Assembly: GCF_024213665.1 (NCBI RefSeq) | Contig: NZ_JANAVP010000041.1 | Span: forward strand, 1-54,206 | From: Streptomyces sp. A3M-1-3 | Lineage (GTDB): Bacteria; Actinomycetota; Actinomycetes; Streptomycetales; Streptomycetaceae | Direction of reading: 5' to 3' | DNA length: 54,206 nucleotides | Part shown: positions 16,823-24,210 of the stretch, one piece after another | Layout: each line of letters opens with the position of its first letter | How positions within the stretch are numbered: the stretch's first letter is position 1 | Program-made: the position numbers and the translations under genes | Notes under the pieces: generated by a model | The model's database searches: none | Told to the model about the DNA's origin: nothing | What the model saw: only the letters and a program-made list of their open reading frames with translations

Positions 16823-17620
16823 TCAGCCCAGGTAGCCGAGGTGGTGACTGATCTGCTGCGCGCCCTGGATGAGCACTGGTGCGAGCTCGTGCATGCGCTC
16901 TTCGGTGAACCGGTATGCCGGCCCCGAAGCGCTGACGGCGGCGACGACCTCGCCGTCACGGGAGCGGATCGGCGCCGCCATGGCATGCAGCCCGATCTCG
17001 AACTCCTCCAGGGTGATGGCGTACCCGCGCTCCTTGGCCTCGTCGAGACTCTTCGCCAGCCGGGCCTTCGAGGTCAGGGTCTGCGGCGTCAGTTTTTCCA
17101 GGCCCGCTTCCGCCAGGAGTTCCGCCCGGCGCTTCGGAGGCAGCTGGGCCAGCAGGATCTTGCCGCTGGAGGTGGCGTGCAGCGGTGTCAGCTGGCCGAC
17201 CCAGTTGTGCGCCGTGACCGCGCCGGGGCCTCGTACCTGGTAGACGTTGATCATGTAGTGGGACTCCAGGACGGCGACATTCACGGTCTCACCGAGCTCT
17301 TCGGCGAGCCGCTCGCAGACCGGACGGCTCTGCTGGGCGATGTCGAGGCGACCGGTGACCGCACCGGCCAGGCGCACGATGCCGAAGCCGAGGCGGTACT
17401 TGCCGCGCTCGCCGGCCTGCTCGACCAGACCGCGCGCCTCGAGGGCGCCGAGCAGTCGGAACGCGGTGGACTTGTGGACATCGATCTCAGCGGCCACCTC
17501 ACTGACGCCCGCCTCGCCGCGCTGGGCCAGGATCTCCAGGACGCTGACGGCGCGATCGACGGACTGCACCCCTCCGGCCCCGGGGCCTGTGGTTTCCGCT
17601 GCCGTGCTGTAGTTGCTCAT
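16823..17620 (-). CDS. IclR family transcriptional regulator
   Basis: This 265-residue protein has an N-terminal winged helix (VDRAVSVLEILAQRGEAGVSEVAAEI, then HKSTAFRLLGALEARGLVEQ) and an IclR effector domain (ESHYMINVYQVRGP, then LHATSSGKILLAQLP, and GLHAMAAPIRSRDGEVVAAVS). IclR proteins usually bind palindromic or tandem operators as dimers or tetramers and respond to a small metabolite. It is divergent from betA, with a perfect 7-bp-arm palindrome in between. It is the only regulator inside the choline/betaine block, so it is the best candidate reader of the GTTGCG-N5-CGCAAC sites. Effector unknown; choline, betaine or a demethylated product is likely. Confidence 0.92.
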   Translation of the reverse strand: MSNYSTAAETTGPGAGGVQSVDRAVSVLEILAQRGEAGVSEVAAEIDVHKSTAFRLLGALEARGLVEQAGERGKYRLGFGIVRLAGAVTGRLDIAQQSRPVCERLAEELGETVNVAVLESHYMINVYQVRGPGAVTAHNWVGQLTPLHATSSGKILLAQLPPKRRAELLAEAGLEKLTPQTLTSKARLAKSLDEAKERGYAITLEEFEIGLHAMAAPIRSRDGEVVAAVSASGPAYRFTEERMHELAPVLIQGAQQISHHLGYLG

Positions 17621-17688
17621 AGCGAAACTATACGTGCAGTAAACAACGGGGCGACGATGCTTGGGTCAAGTGGCGAAAGTATTCAAGG

Positions 17689-17724
17689 TTGCGTTGCTCG
17701 CAACCTGGTGCGTATGGCGGTACA
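17689..17724. promoter_or_regulatory. Operator in the iclR-betA divergent region
   Basis: GTTGCG-TTGCT-CGCAAC (17689-17705) is a perfect palindrome; with flanking bases the arms extend to 7 bp. A weaker copy, GGTGCG-TATGG-CGGTAC, follows exactly 19 bp on at 17708-17724. The pair could serve betA, the regulator, or both. Confidence 0.7.
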
Positions 17725-17756
17725 AGTATTAGCATGCCCGCGTATCGACGGCTGAG

Positions 17757-17783
17757 GGCCCCCCGGCCGGAAGGCTGGGGGAG
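17757..17783 (+). repeat. Palindromic repeat, truncated copy
   Basis: The stretch CCCCCCGGCCGG followed by AAGGCTGGGGGAG matches the right part of the palindromic repeat family seen at 4328 and 29145. It lies in the betA leader, just before the ribosome site. Confidence 0.5.
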
Positions 17784-17796
17784 AGACGAGGCAGCA

Positions 17797-19482
17797 ATGG
17801 AGCCAGAGCAGTACGACTTCGTCATCGTCGGCGGCGGCTCGGCCGGCAGCGCACTCGCGAACCGGCTCTCCGCGGATCCGGCCAACCGTGTGCTGGTGCT
17901 GGAAGCCGGCCGGCCCGACTACCTGTGGGACGTCTTCATCCACATGCCCGCGGCGCTGGCGTTCCCCATCGGCAGCCGCTTCTACGACTGGAAGTACGAA
18001 TCCGAGCCGGAGCCCCACATGGGCGGGCGGCGCATCTACCACGCCCGCGGCAAGGTGCTGGGCGGCTCGAGCAGTATCAACGGCATGATCTTCCAGCGTG
18101 GCAACCCCATGGACTACGAGCGCTGGGCGGCCGACCCCGGCATGCAGACCTGGGACTACGCGCACTGCCTGCCGTACTTCAACCGGATGGAGAACTGCCT
18201 CGCATCCGATCCCGAGGACGAGTTCCGCGGCCACTCGGGACCGCTCGTGCTCGAACGCGGCCCGGCGTCCAGCCCGCTGTTCCCCGCCTTCATGAAGGCG
18301 GTGCAGCAGGCGGGGTACCCGCTGACCGACGACGTCAACGGCTACCGGCAGGAGGGCTTCGCCTCCTTCGACCGCAATGTCCACCGCGGGCGGCGGCTGT
18401 CCGCCGCGCGGGCCTATCTGCACCCGGCGAGGAAGCGGCCGAACCTGACGGTGAAGACCCGGGCGCTGGTCACCCGCGTCCTGTTCGAGGGCAAGCGCGC
18501 CGTCGGTGTCGAGTACCGGCGCGGCCGCGGCGCGGCGCAGCAGGTGCGCGCCCGCGAGGTCATCCTGTGCGGCGGTGCGATCAACTCGCCGCAGTTGCTG
18601 CAGCTGTCGGGCGTCGGCAACGCCGAGGAGCTGCGGGCGCTGGACATCGACGTCGTGCACGATCTGCCGGGTGTCGGGGAGAACCTGCAGGACCACTTGG
18701 AGGTGTACATCCAGTACGCCTGCAAGCAGCCCGTCTCGATGCAGCCGTACCTGAAGTGGCGGCACCGCCCGTGGATCGGGCTCCAGTGGCTGTTCCGCAA
18801 GGGCCCGGGGGCGACCAACCATTTCGAGGCCGGCGGGTTCGCGCGCAGCAACGAGGACGTCGAATACCCCAACCTGATGTTCCACTTCCTGCCGATCGCG
18901 GTGCGCTATGACGGTTCCGCGCCCTCCGGCGGACACGGGTACCAGGTGCATGTCGGGCCGATGTACTCCGATGCCATCGGCTCGGTGAAGATCAAGAGCA
19001 AGGACCCGCGCGAGCGCCCGGCGCTGCGGTTCAACTACCTGTCCACCGAGCAGGATCGCCGCGAGTGGGTCGAGGCGGTCCGCACAGCGCGCCAGATCCT
19101 CGGCCAGTCCGCCATGGACCCGTTCAACGCGGGGGAGACTTCGCCGGGACCGGACGTGCAGAGTGACGAGGAGATCCTCGACTGGGTGGCCAAGGAGGGC
19201 GAGACCGCCCTGCATCCCTCCTGCACCTGCAAGATGGGCACCGGCGAGATGTCGGTGGTCGACCCGGCGTCCATGCGGGTGCACGGGCTGGAGGGGCTGC
19301 GGGTCGTGGACGCGTCGGTGATGCCGTACGTCACCAACGGCAACATCTACGCGCCGGTCATGATGGTCGCGGAGAAGGCGGCCGACCTCATCCTGGGCAA
19401 CGACCCGCTGCCGCCGTCGAAGGCGGAGTTCTACCGGCACAGCCGCCCCGAGCAGGGGCAGCGCCCCGGTCCCACCCGATAG
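17797..19482 (+). CDS. betA: Choline dehydrogenase, GMC oxidoreductase
   Basis: This 561-residue protein is close to the usual BetA length. It has the ADP-binding motif DFVIVGGGSAGSALANRLS at residue 6, GMC signature 1 in ARGKVLGGSSSINGMIFQRG, signature 2 in GGAINSPQLLQLSGVG, the catalytic His in TALHPSCTCKMG, and a C-terminal NGNIYAPVMM. It oxidises choline to betaine aldehyde and can often carry out the second oxidation too. The ATG at 17797 follows GAGG by five bases. Upstream is the tandem operator shared with the iclR gene. The MetF-like gene follows 14 bp later. Confidence 0.93.
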   Translation: MEPEQYDFVIVGGGSAGSALANRLSADPANRVLVLEAGRPDYLWDVFIHMPAALAFPIGSRFYDWKYESEPEPHMGGRRIYHARGKVLGGSSSINGMIFQRGNPMDYERWAADPGMQTWDYAHCLPYFNRMENCLASDPEDEFRGHSGPLVLERGPASSPLFPAFMKAVQQAGYPLTDDVNGYRQEGFASFDRNVHRGRRLSAARAYLHPARKRPNLTVKTRALVTRVLFEGKRAVGVEYRRGRGAAQQVRAREVILCGGAINSPQLLQLSGVGNAEELRALDIDVVHDLPGVGENLQDHLEVYIQYACKQPVSMQPYLKWRHRPWIGLQWLFRKGPGATNHFEAGGFARSNEDVEYPNLMFHFLPIAVRYDGSAPSGGHGYQVHVGPMYSDAIGSVKIKSKDPRERPALRFNYLSTEQDRREWVEAVRTARQILGQSAMDPFNAGETSPGPDVQSDEEILDWVAKEGETALHPSCTCKMGTGEMSVVDPASMRVHGLEGLRVVDASVMPYVTNGNIYAPVMMVAEKAADLILGNDPLPPSKAEFYRHSRPEQGQRPGPTR

Positions 19483-19496
19483 GGCGGGGCCCGGTC

Positions 19497-20372
19497 ATGC
19501 GGCGTACGACGTACCCCGAAGCAGCCGTGCCGGCCCCCCTCGCGGGGGGCTTGCCGGAACTGCTGCGCAGAGTCCGCTACGAGGTCCTGCCGGCGAAGGC
19601 CACCGAGGCCAAGGTCCTGGAGTGGGTCCCCCCGGATGTCGCGGTCACGGTCACCGCGTCGCCCGCCAAGGGCCTCGCCCCGACCCTGGACCTCGCGACC
19701 CGCCTGGCGGCGCACGGGTACCGCGTCGTGCCGCACGTGCCCGCCCGGCTGCTCGTGGACGACGCACACCTGAGCGATGTCGTCGACCGGCTCCTGGCGG
19801 CCGGTATCGACGAGGTGTTCGTGCCGGCCGGCGACGCGGATCCTCCGGCCGGAGCGTACGACGCGGCACTTCCCGTACTGCGACGGCTGAGCGAGATGGG
19901 CAGCCCGTTCGCGCACGTCGGTATCACCGGCTATCCCGAGAGCCATCCGCTCATCGAGGACGACGTCACTGTCCAGGCGATGTGGGACAAGCAGGCCCAC
20001 GCGACCTGCATCGTCAGCAATCTGTGCTTCGACCCGGCGGTGCTGGGCGGGTGGGTCCGGCGGCTGCGCCGCAGGCACATCATGCTTCCCGTCCATGTGG
20101 GCGTGGCCGGGCCCGTCGAACGGGCGAAGCTGCTGTCCATGGCGACGAAGATCGGTGTGGGGGAGTCGGCGCGGTTCCTGACCCGGCACCCCTTCTGGTT
20201 CCTGCGCTTCGCGGCACCGGGCGGCTACTCACCCGACCGGCTGCTGAGCAGGAGCGCTGTCGCGCTCACCGCCCCTTCGGCGTCCGTGGCGGGTCTGCAT
20301 CTGTTCACCTTCAACCAGATCGCCGAGACCGAGAGCTGGCGCCGCAGGATGCTCGAACGCCTCGGCGGCTAG
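19497..20372 (+). CDS. Methylenetetrahydrofolate reductase-like protein
   Basis: This 291-residue TIM-barrel protein is of the MetF type. It shows EVLPAKATEAKVLEWV at the start, HGYRVVPHVPARLL, AHVGITGYPESHP, AMWDKQAHATCIVSNLCFDP and LHLFTFNQIAET. MetF reduces 5,10-methylene-THF to 5-methyl-THF. In this setting it could draw off methylene-THF made by dimethylglycine and sarcosine oxidation. It is shorter and more divergent than housekeeping MetF, so a specialised role is plausible. It follows betA closely on the same strand and ends at a strong shared terminator. The start is ATG at 19497. Confidence 0.82.
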   Translation: MRRTTYPEAAVPAPLAGGLPELLRRVRYEVLPAKATEAKVLEWVPPDVAVTVTASPAKGLAPTLDLATRLAAHGYRVVPHVPARLLVDDAHLSDVVDRLLAAGIDEVFVPAGDADPPAGAYDAALPVLRRLSEMGSPFAHVGITGYPESHPLIEDDVTVQAMWDKQAHATCIVSNLCFDPAVLGGWVRRLRRRHIMLPVHVGVAGPVERAKLLSMATKIGVGESARFLTRHPFWFLRFAAPGGYSPDRLLSRSAVALTAPSASVAGLHLFTFNQIAETESWRRRMLERLGG

Positions 20373-20417
20373 TGCGGTGACCGGAAAGGTTGCCCGGGGC
20401 CGCCCGGCAGCCGGTTT

Positions 20418-20470
20418 GTCCTCAATCGTCGGACGGGCTGGAATTTCCAGCCCGTCCGACGATTGAGGAC
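20418..20470. terminator. Strong bidirectional hairpin terminator
   Basis: Perfect 24-bp arms at 20418-20441 and 20447-20470 (right arm begins CCAGCCCGTCCGACGATTGA) flank the loop AATTT. It lies between the convergent metF-like and purU genes. The sequence is of a type repeated at many gene ends in Streptomyces. Confidence 0.85.
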
Positions 20471-20507
20471 GAGCGAGACCGAAGGTCGCGCAACCGTACG
20501 GCACCGC

Positions 20508-21380
20508 TCAGCGGAAGACGACGGTCCGATTGCCGTGCACCATGACCCGGCTCTCGCTGTGCCACTCGACGGCGCGTGCGAGTACCTGCGCTTCGACGTC
20601 GCGGCCGACCGTGACCAGCTCGTCGGGGTCGCGTGAATGGTCCACGCGCACGACGTCCTGCTCGATGATCTGGCCCTCGTCCAGGTCCGGGGTGACGTAG
20701 TGCGCGGTGGCCCCGACCAGCTTCACACCGCGCTCGTGCGCCTGGACGTACGGCCGTGCGCCCTTGAAGCTCGGCAGGAAGGAGTGGTGGATGTTGATGG
20801 CACGGCCTTCGAGCCGCTTGCACAGGTCGTCGGAGAGGATCTGCATGTAGCGGGCGAGGACCACGAGGTCGATGTCGAGTTCCTCGACCAGTTGCAGCAG
20901 GCGCGCCTCGGCGTCGGCCTTCGTCTGCCGGGTCACCGGAATGTGGTGGAACGGGATGCCGTAGCTCTCCGCCAGCGGCTCGAAGTCGCGGTGGTTGGAG
21001 ACGATCGCCGGGATCTCGATGTTGAGCGCGCCGGTACGCCGGCGGAAGAGCAGGTCGTTCAGGCAGTGGCCGAACTTCGACACCATGATCAGCGTGCGGG
21101 TCGGAGTCGACGCGTCGTGCAGCTGCCAGGAGATCTGGTACGCCTCGGCCACCGGTCCGAAGCCGTAGCGCAGGTTTTCCAACTCTGCGTCCGGAGCGGA
21201 CACATCGAAGTGCACCCTCATGAAGAAGCGGTCCTGCAGCCGGTCGTCGAACTGCTGGCTCTCCAGGATGTTGCCGGAGTGCTCGACCAGGAAGCCGGTC
21301 ACGGCGTGGACGAGCCCGGCGCGATCAGGGCAGGAGAGAGTGAGGACGAACTCGCGGCCGGGTTGCGGTCGAGGTGACAT
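20508..21380 (-). CDS. purU: Formyltetrahydrofolate deformylase
   Basis: This 290-residue protein has an N-terminal ACT domain (FVLTLSCPDRAGLVHAVTGFL) followed by a formyltransferase fold. The catalytic region is visible in INIHHSFLPSF and TAHYVTPDLDEGQIIEQD. PurU hydrolyses 10-formyl-THF to formate and THF. Here it would regenerate free THF while methyl groups are oxidised by the betaine pathway. GGAGG lies six bases before the ATG at 21380, so that codon is chosen over the ATG six bases upstream. It is divergent from betB, and two operator-like sites lie directly before its ribosome site. Confidence 0.93.
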   Translation of the reverse strand: MSPRPQPGREFVLTLSCPDRAGLVHAVTGFLVEHSGNILESQQFDDRLQDRFFMRVHFDVSAPDAELENLRYGFGPVAEAYQISWQLHDASTPTRTLIMVSKFGHCLNDLLFRRRTGALNIEIPAIVSNHRDFEPLAESYGIPFHHIPVTRQTKADAEARLLQLVEELDIDLVVLARYMQILSDDLCKRLEGRAINIHHSFLPSFKGARPYVQAHERGVKLVGATAHYVTPDLDEGQIIEQDVVRVDHSRDPDELVTVGRDVEAQVLARAVEWHSESRVMVHGNRTVVFR

Positions 21381-21394
21381 GTGCATCCTCCGTT

Positions 21395-21430
21395 GATGCG
21401 TATTGCACAACAGGGTGAGTGATACGCAAC
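21395..21430 (-). promoter_or_regulatory. Tandem operator before purU
   Basis: Two 17-bp sites start 19 bp apart: GATGCG-TATTG-CACAAC (21395-21411) and GGTGAG-TGATA-CGCAAC (21414-21430). On the purU strand a TTGACC about 18 bp before GACGAT (about 21431-21436) could form the promoter, placing the operator over the start of transcription. Confidence 0.6.
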
Positions 21431-21539
21431 ATCGTCCAGCGCGCTGTCGCGTCGGGTCAAGTGCCGGCGACCAACTCCCGCGCACAGTCGAATCCGGCCG
21501 TCCGAACCCTTGACGTACGCCATCGGTGTGGACGATCGT

Positions 21540-21575
21540 GTTCCCTCTCGAGGAATTCGATGCGTGATACGCAAC
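21540..21575 (+). promoter_or_regulatory. Operator before betB
   Basis: GATGCG-TGATA-CGCAAC at 21559-21575 matches the shared palindrome at 11 of 12 arm positions. A poor copy, GTTCCC-TCTCG-AGGAAT, lies exactly 19 bp upstream at 21540-21556. The site ends 29 bp before the betB start. Confidence 0.6.
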
Positions 21576-21604
21576 GACTGTCCCCCGTCTGAAGGGCTCC
21601 GCTC

Positions 21605-23074
21605 GTGGCAGACCTGTATATCGACGGTAAGTGGCGCGAAGCGGTGGCAGGCGGCCACCGGGAAGTCCGCTGCCCCGCCGACGGCACTGTTGTCCGGGCC
21701 GTGTCCGAGGGGACGCGAGACGATACCGAGGCCGCGATCGATGCCGCGCGCCGCGCCTTCGACGAAGGACCGTGGCCGCGGACCCCGGAGCGGGAGCGCG
21801 GCGCACTGCTGCTGCGCACGGCCCACATCATCGAGCGCGACGCCAAGGAGTTCGCCCGCGCCGAATCGCTCGACACCGGCAAACGCCTGGTGGAGAGCGA
21901 GTACGACATCGCCGACATCGTGGCCTGCTTCCGGTACTACGGCGGGATCGCGGGCACCAGCGCCGGCCGCGTCATCGACACCGGACGCGACGACGCCATC
22001 AGCCGGGTGGTCTACGAACCGGCCGGGGTCTGCGGGCTCATCACACCGTGGAACTACCCGCTGCTGCAGGCGTCGTGGAAGGTCGCGCCCGCCCTGCTGG
22101 TCGGCAACACGGTGATCCTCAAGCCCAGCGAACTCACCCCGTCGACGTCGGTCCTGCTGATGCGCGCACTGGAGGAGGCCGGGCTGCCGGCCGGCGCCGC
22201 GAACCTCGTCCTGGGAGCGGGACCCGAGGTCGGCGCGCCGCTCGCGGAGCACCCCGGTGTCGACATGGTCTCGTTCACGGGCGGGTTCGGCACGGGCCGG
22301 CGCCTCATGGCCACGGCCGCCGCCACGGTGAAGAAGGTCGCCCTGGAACTGGGCGGCAAGAACCCCAACGTCGTCTTCGCCGACGCGGATGTCGAGGCAG
22401 CCGTTGACTTCGCCCTCACGGCCGTCTTCCTCCACTCCGGCCAGGTCTGCTCGGCCGGCACCCGCCTGATCGTCGAGGACTCGTTGCACGACACCTTCGT
22501 GGACGAGGTGGTGCGGCGCGCCGGACTGATCCGGCTGGGTGGTCCGTTCGACCCCGAGGCCGAGACCGGGCCGCTGATCTCCGCACAGCACCGCGCGAAG
22601 GTCGAGGAGTACGTGGCGGCGGGTCTCGCCGAGGGCGCCGTGCTGCGCTGCGGCGGGCGCCGGCCCGACGACCAAGCGCTCGCAGACGGCTTCTACTTCC
22701 TGCCCACCGTCCTCGACGAGTGCCGCCAGGACATGCGCGTCGTGCACGAGGAGTCGTTCGGCCCGGTCCTGACCGTCGAGCGGTTCAGCGACGAGCACGA
22801 CGCCGTGCGGATCGCCAACGACACGGACTACGGGCTCGCGGGAGCGGTGTGGACCGAGGACGCGGGCAAGGCCCAGCGGGTCGCCCGGCGGCTGCGGCAC
22901 GGCACCGTATGGATCAACGACTACCACCCCTACGTGCCGCAGGCGGAGTGGGGCGGCTTCGGGCACTCGGGCACCGGCCGGGAACTGGGGCCGACCGGCC
23001 TGGAGGAGTACCGCGAACCCAAGCACATCTGGCAGAACATCCAACCTCGGCCGCAGCACTGGTTCCGCGGCTGA
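21605..23074 (+). CDS. betB: Betaine aldehyde dehydrogenase
   Basis: This 489-residue NAD(P)-dependent aldehyde dehydrogenase begins with a GTG (MADLYIDGKWREAVAGG). It has the folding and active-site motifs ITPWNYPLLQASWKVAPALL, the general base Glu in VALELGGKNPNVVFADAD, and the catalytic Cys in HSGQVCSAGTRLIVEDS. It oxidises betaine aldehyde to glycine betaine. Identity as BetB rests on family resemblance plus context between betA and a betaine transporter. GAAGGG upstream is the likely ribosome site. The ABC transporter genes follow after 53 bp. Confidence 0.92.
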   Translation: MADLYIDGKWREAVAGGHREVRCPADGTVVRAVSEGTRDDTEAAIDAARRAFDEGPWPRTPERERGALLLRTAHIIERDAKEFARAESLDTGKRLVESEYDIADIVACFRYYGGIAGTSAGRVIDTGRDDAISRVVYEPAGVCGLITPWNYPLLQASWKVAPALLVGNTVILKPSELTPSTSVLLMRALEEAGLPAGAANLVLGAGPEVGAPLAEHPGVDMVSFTGGFGTGRRLMATAAATVKKVALELGGKNPNVVFADADVEAAVDFALTAVFLHSGQVCSAGTRLIVEDSLHDTFVDEVVRRAGLIRLGGPFDPEAETGPLISAQHRAKVEEYVAAGLAEGAVLRCGGRRPDDQALADGFYFLPTVLDECRQDMRVVHEESFGPVLTVERFSDEHDAVRIANDTDYGLAGAVWTEDAGKAQRVARRLRHGTVWINDYHPYVPQAEWGGFGHSGTGRELGPTGLEEYREPKHIWQNIQPRPQHWFRG

Positions 23075-23127
23075 GCGAGAAGTCACCTACGTCGAGCGCG
23101 GCCGTGCCATCCGAAGAGAGGTCGAGA

Positions 23128-24210
23128 GTGACCGCAACAGAGACAGAACTCCCGCCGCGGCGGGGCATGTCCGAAGACCGGGCTCCGGTCATCTCCGTGC
23201 GCGGGCTGTGGAAGGTCTTCGGGCCGAAGTCCGCGCAGGTGCCGGGTTCGACGGAGCTGTGCGATCTCTCGCGCCGCGAGCTGATGGAGCGGACCGGTTG
23301 CACCGCGGCCGTGCGGGACGTGAGTTTCGACGTGTCGCCCGGTGAGGTCTTCGTCGTCATGGGCCTGTCCGGCTCGGGCAAGTCGACACTGGTGCGATGT
23401 CTCACCCGGCTGATCGAGCCGACCTCCGGCGAGCTGGTCTTCGAGGGCGAGGACATCCGCGCCGCGGACGACAAGAGGCTGCGGGAGCTGCGTCGCCACA
23501 AGTTCTCGATGGTCTTCCAGCACTTCGGGCTGCTGCCGCACCGCCGGGCCCTGGACAACGTCTCGTACGGACTGGAGATCCGGGGCATGGGCAGGGCCGA
23601 GCGGACCCGGCGGGCCCAAGAAGTCGTCGAACTGGTCGGTCTCGCCGGATACGAGCACTCCTACCCCGACCAGCTGTCCGGCGGAATGCAGCAGCGCGTC
23701 GGCCTCGCGCGTGCCCTCGCCGGCGATCCGGACGTCCTCTTCTTCGACGAGCCGTTCTCCGCGCTCGACCCGCTGATCCGCCGGGACATGCAGAACGAGG
23801 TCATCCGGCTGCACCACGAGGTCGGCAAGACCATGGTGTTCATCACCCACGACCTGTCCGAGGCGCTCAAGCTCGGTGACCGCATCCTCATCATGCGCGA
23901 CGGCCGCATGGTGCAGTGCGGCACGGGCGACGAGCTGGTGGGCGCGCCCGCCGACGACTACGTACGGGACTTCGTCGCGGACGTACCGCGCTCGGAGGTC
24001 CTGACCCTGCGGTGGATCATGCGGCCCGCGCAGCCGGACGACGCCCTGGACGGGCCGGAGTCCGGCCCGGACGTGGTGGTCCGCGACGCGGTGCGTGCGG
24101 TCCTCGCCGCGGACAGGCCCGTGAAGGTCGTTGACGACGGGCGGCTGCTGGGCGTCGTCGGCCACGAGGAGATCCTCTCGGTCGTCGCCGGTACACGGGA
24201 CGGTGCGTGA
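23128..24210 (+). CDS. Glycine betaine/proline-type ABC transporter, ATP-binding protein
   Basis: This 360-residue ProV/OpuAA-type ATPase contains Walker A MGLSGSGKST, the Q-loop VFQHFGLLPHR, signature LSGGMQQRVGLARAL, Walker B DVLFFDEPFSALD and switch VFITHDLSEALKLGDR. The family's extended N-terminus is present, and the C-terminus has a CBS-like stretch (RPVKVVDDGRLLGVVGHEEIL), the region that senses osmotic state in some relatives. The start is GTG at 23128 after GAGAGG. Its stop overlaps the permease start (GTGATGG). It probably energises uptake of betaine or choline for catabolism. Confidence 0.92.
   Translation: MTATETELPPRRGMSEDRAPVISVRGLWKVFGPKSAQVPGSTELCDLSRRELMERTGCTAAVRDVSFDVSPGEVFVVMGLSGSGKSTLVRCLTRLIEPTSGELVFEGEDIRAADDKRLRELRRHKFSMVFQHFGLLPHRRALDNVSYGLEIRGMGRAERTRRAQEVVELVGLAGYEHSYPDQLSGGMQQRVGLARALAGDPDVLFFDEPFSALDPLIRRDMQNEVIRLHHEVGKTMVFITHDLSEALKLGDRILIMRDGRMVQCGTGDELVGAPADDYVRDFVADVPRSEVLTLRWIMRPAQPDDALDGPESGPDVVVRDAVRAVLAADRPVKVVDDGRLLGVVGHEEILSVVAGTRDGA

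Noticed and set aside
17683..19440. Long minus-strand frame opposite betA
   Set aside because: Shadow of a strongly recognised GMC oxidoreductase; no ribosome site or family match.
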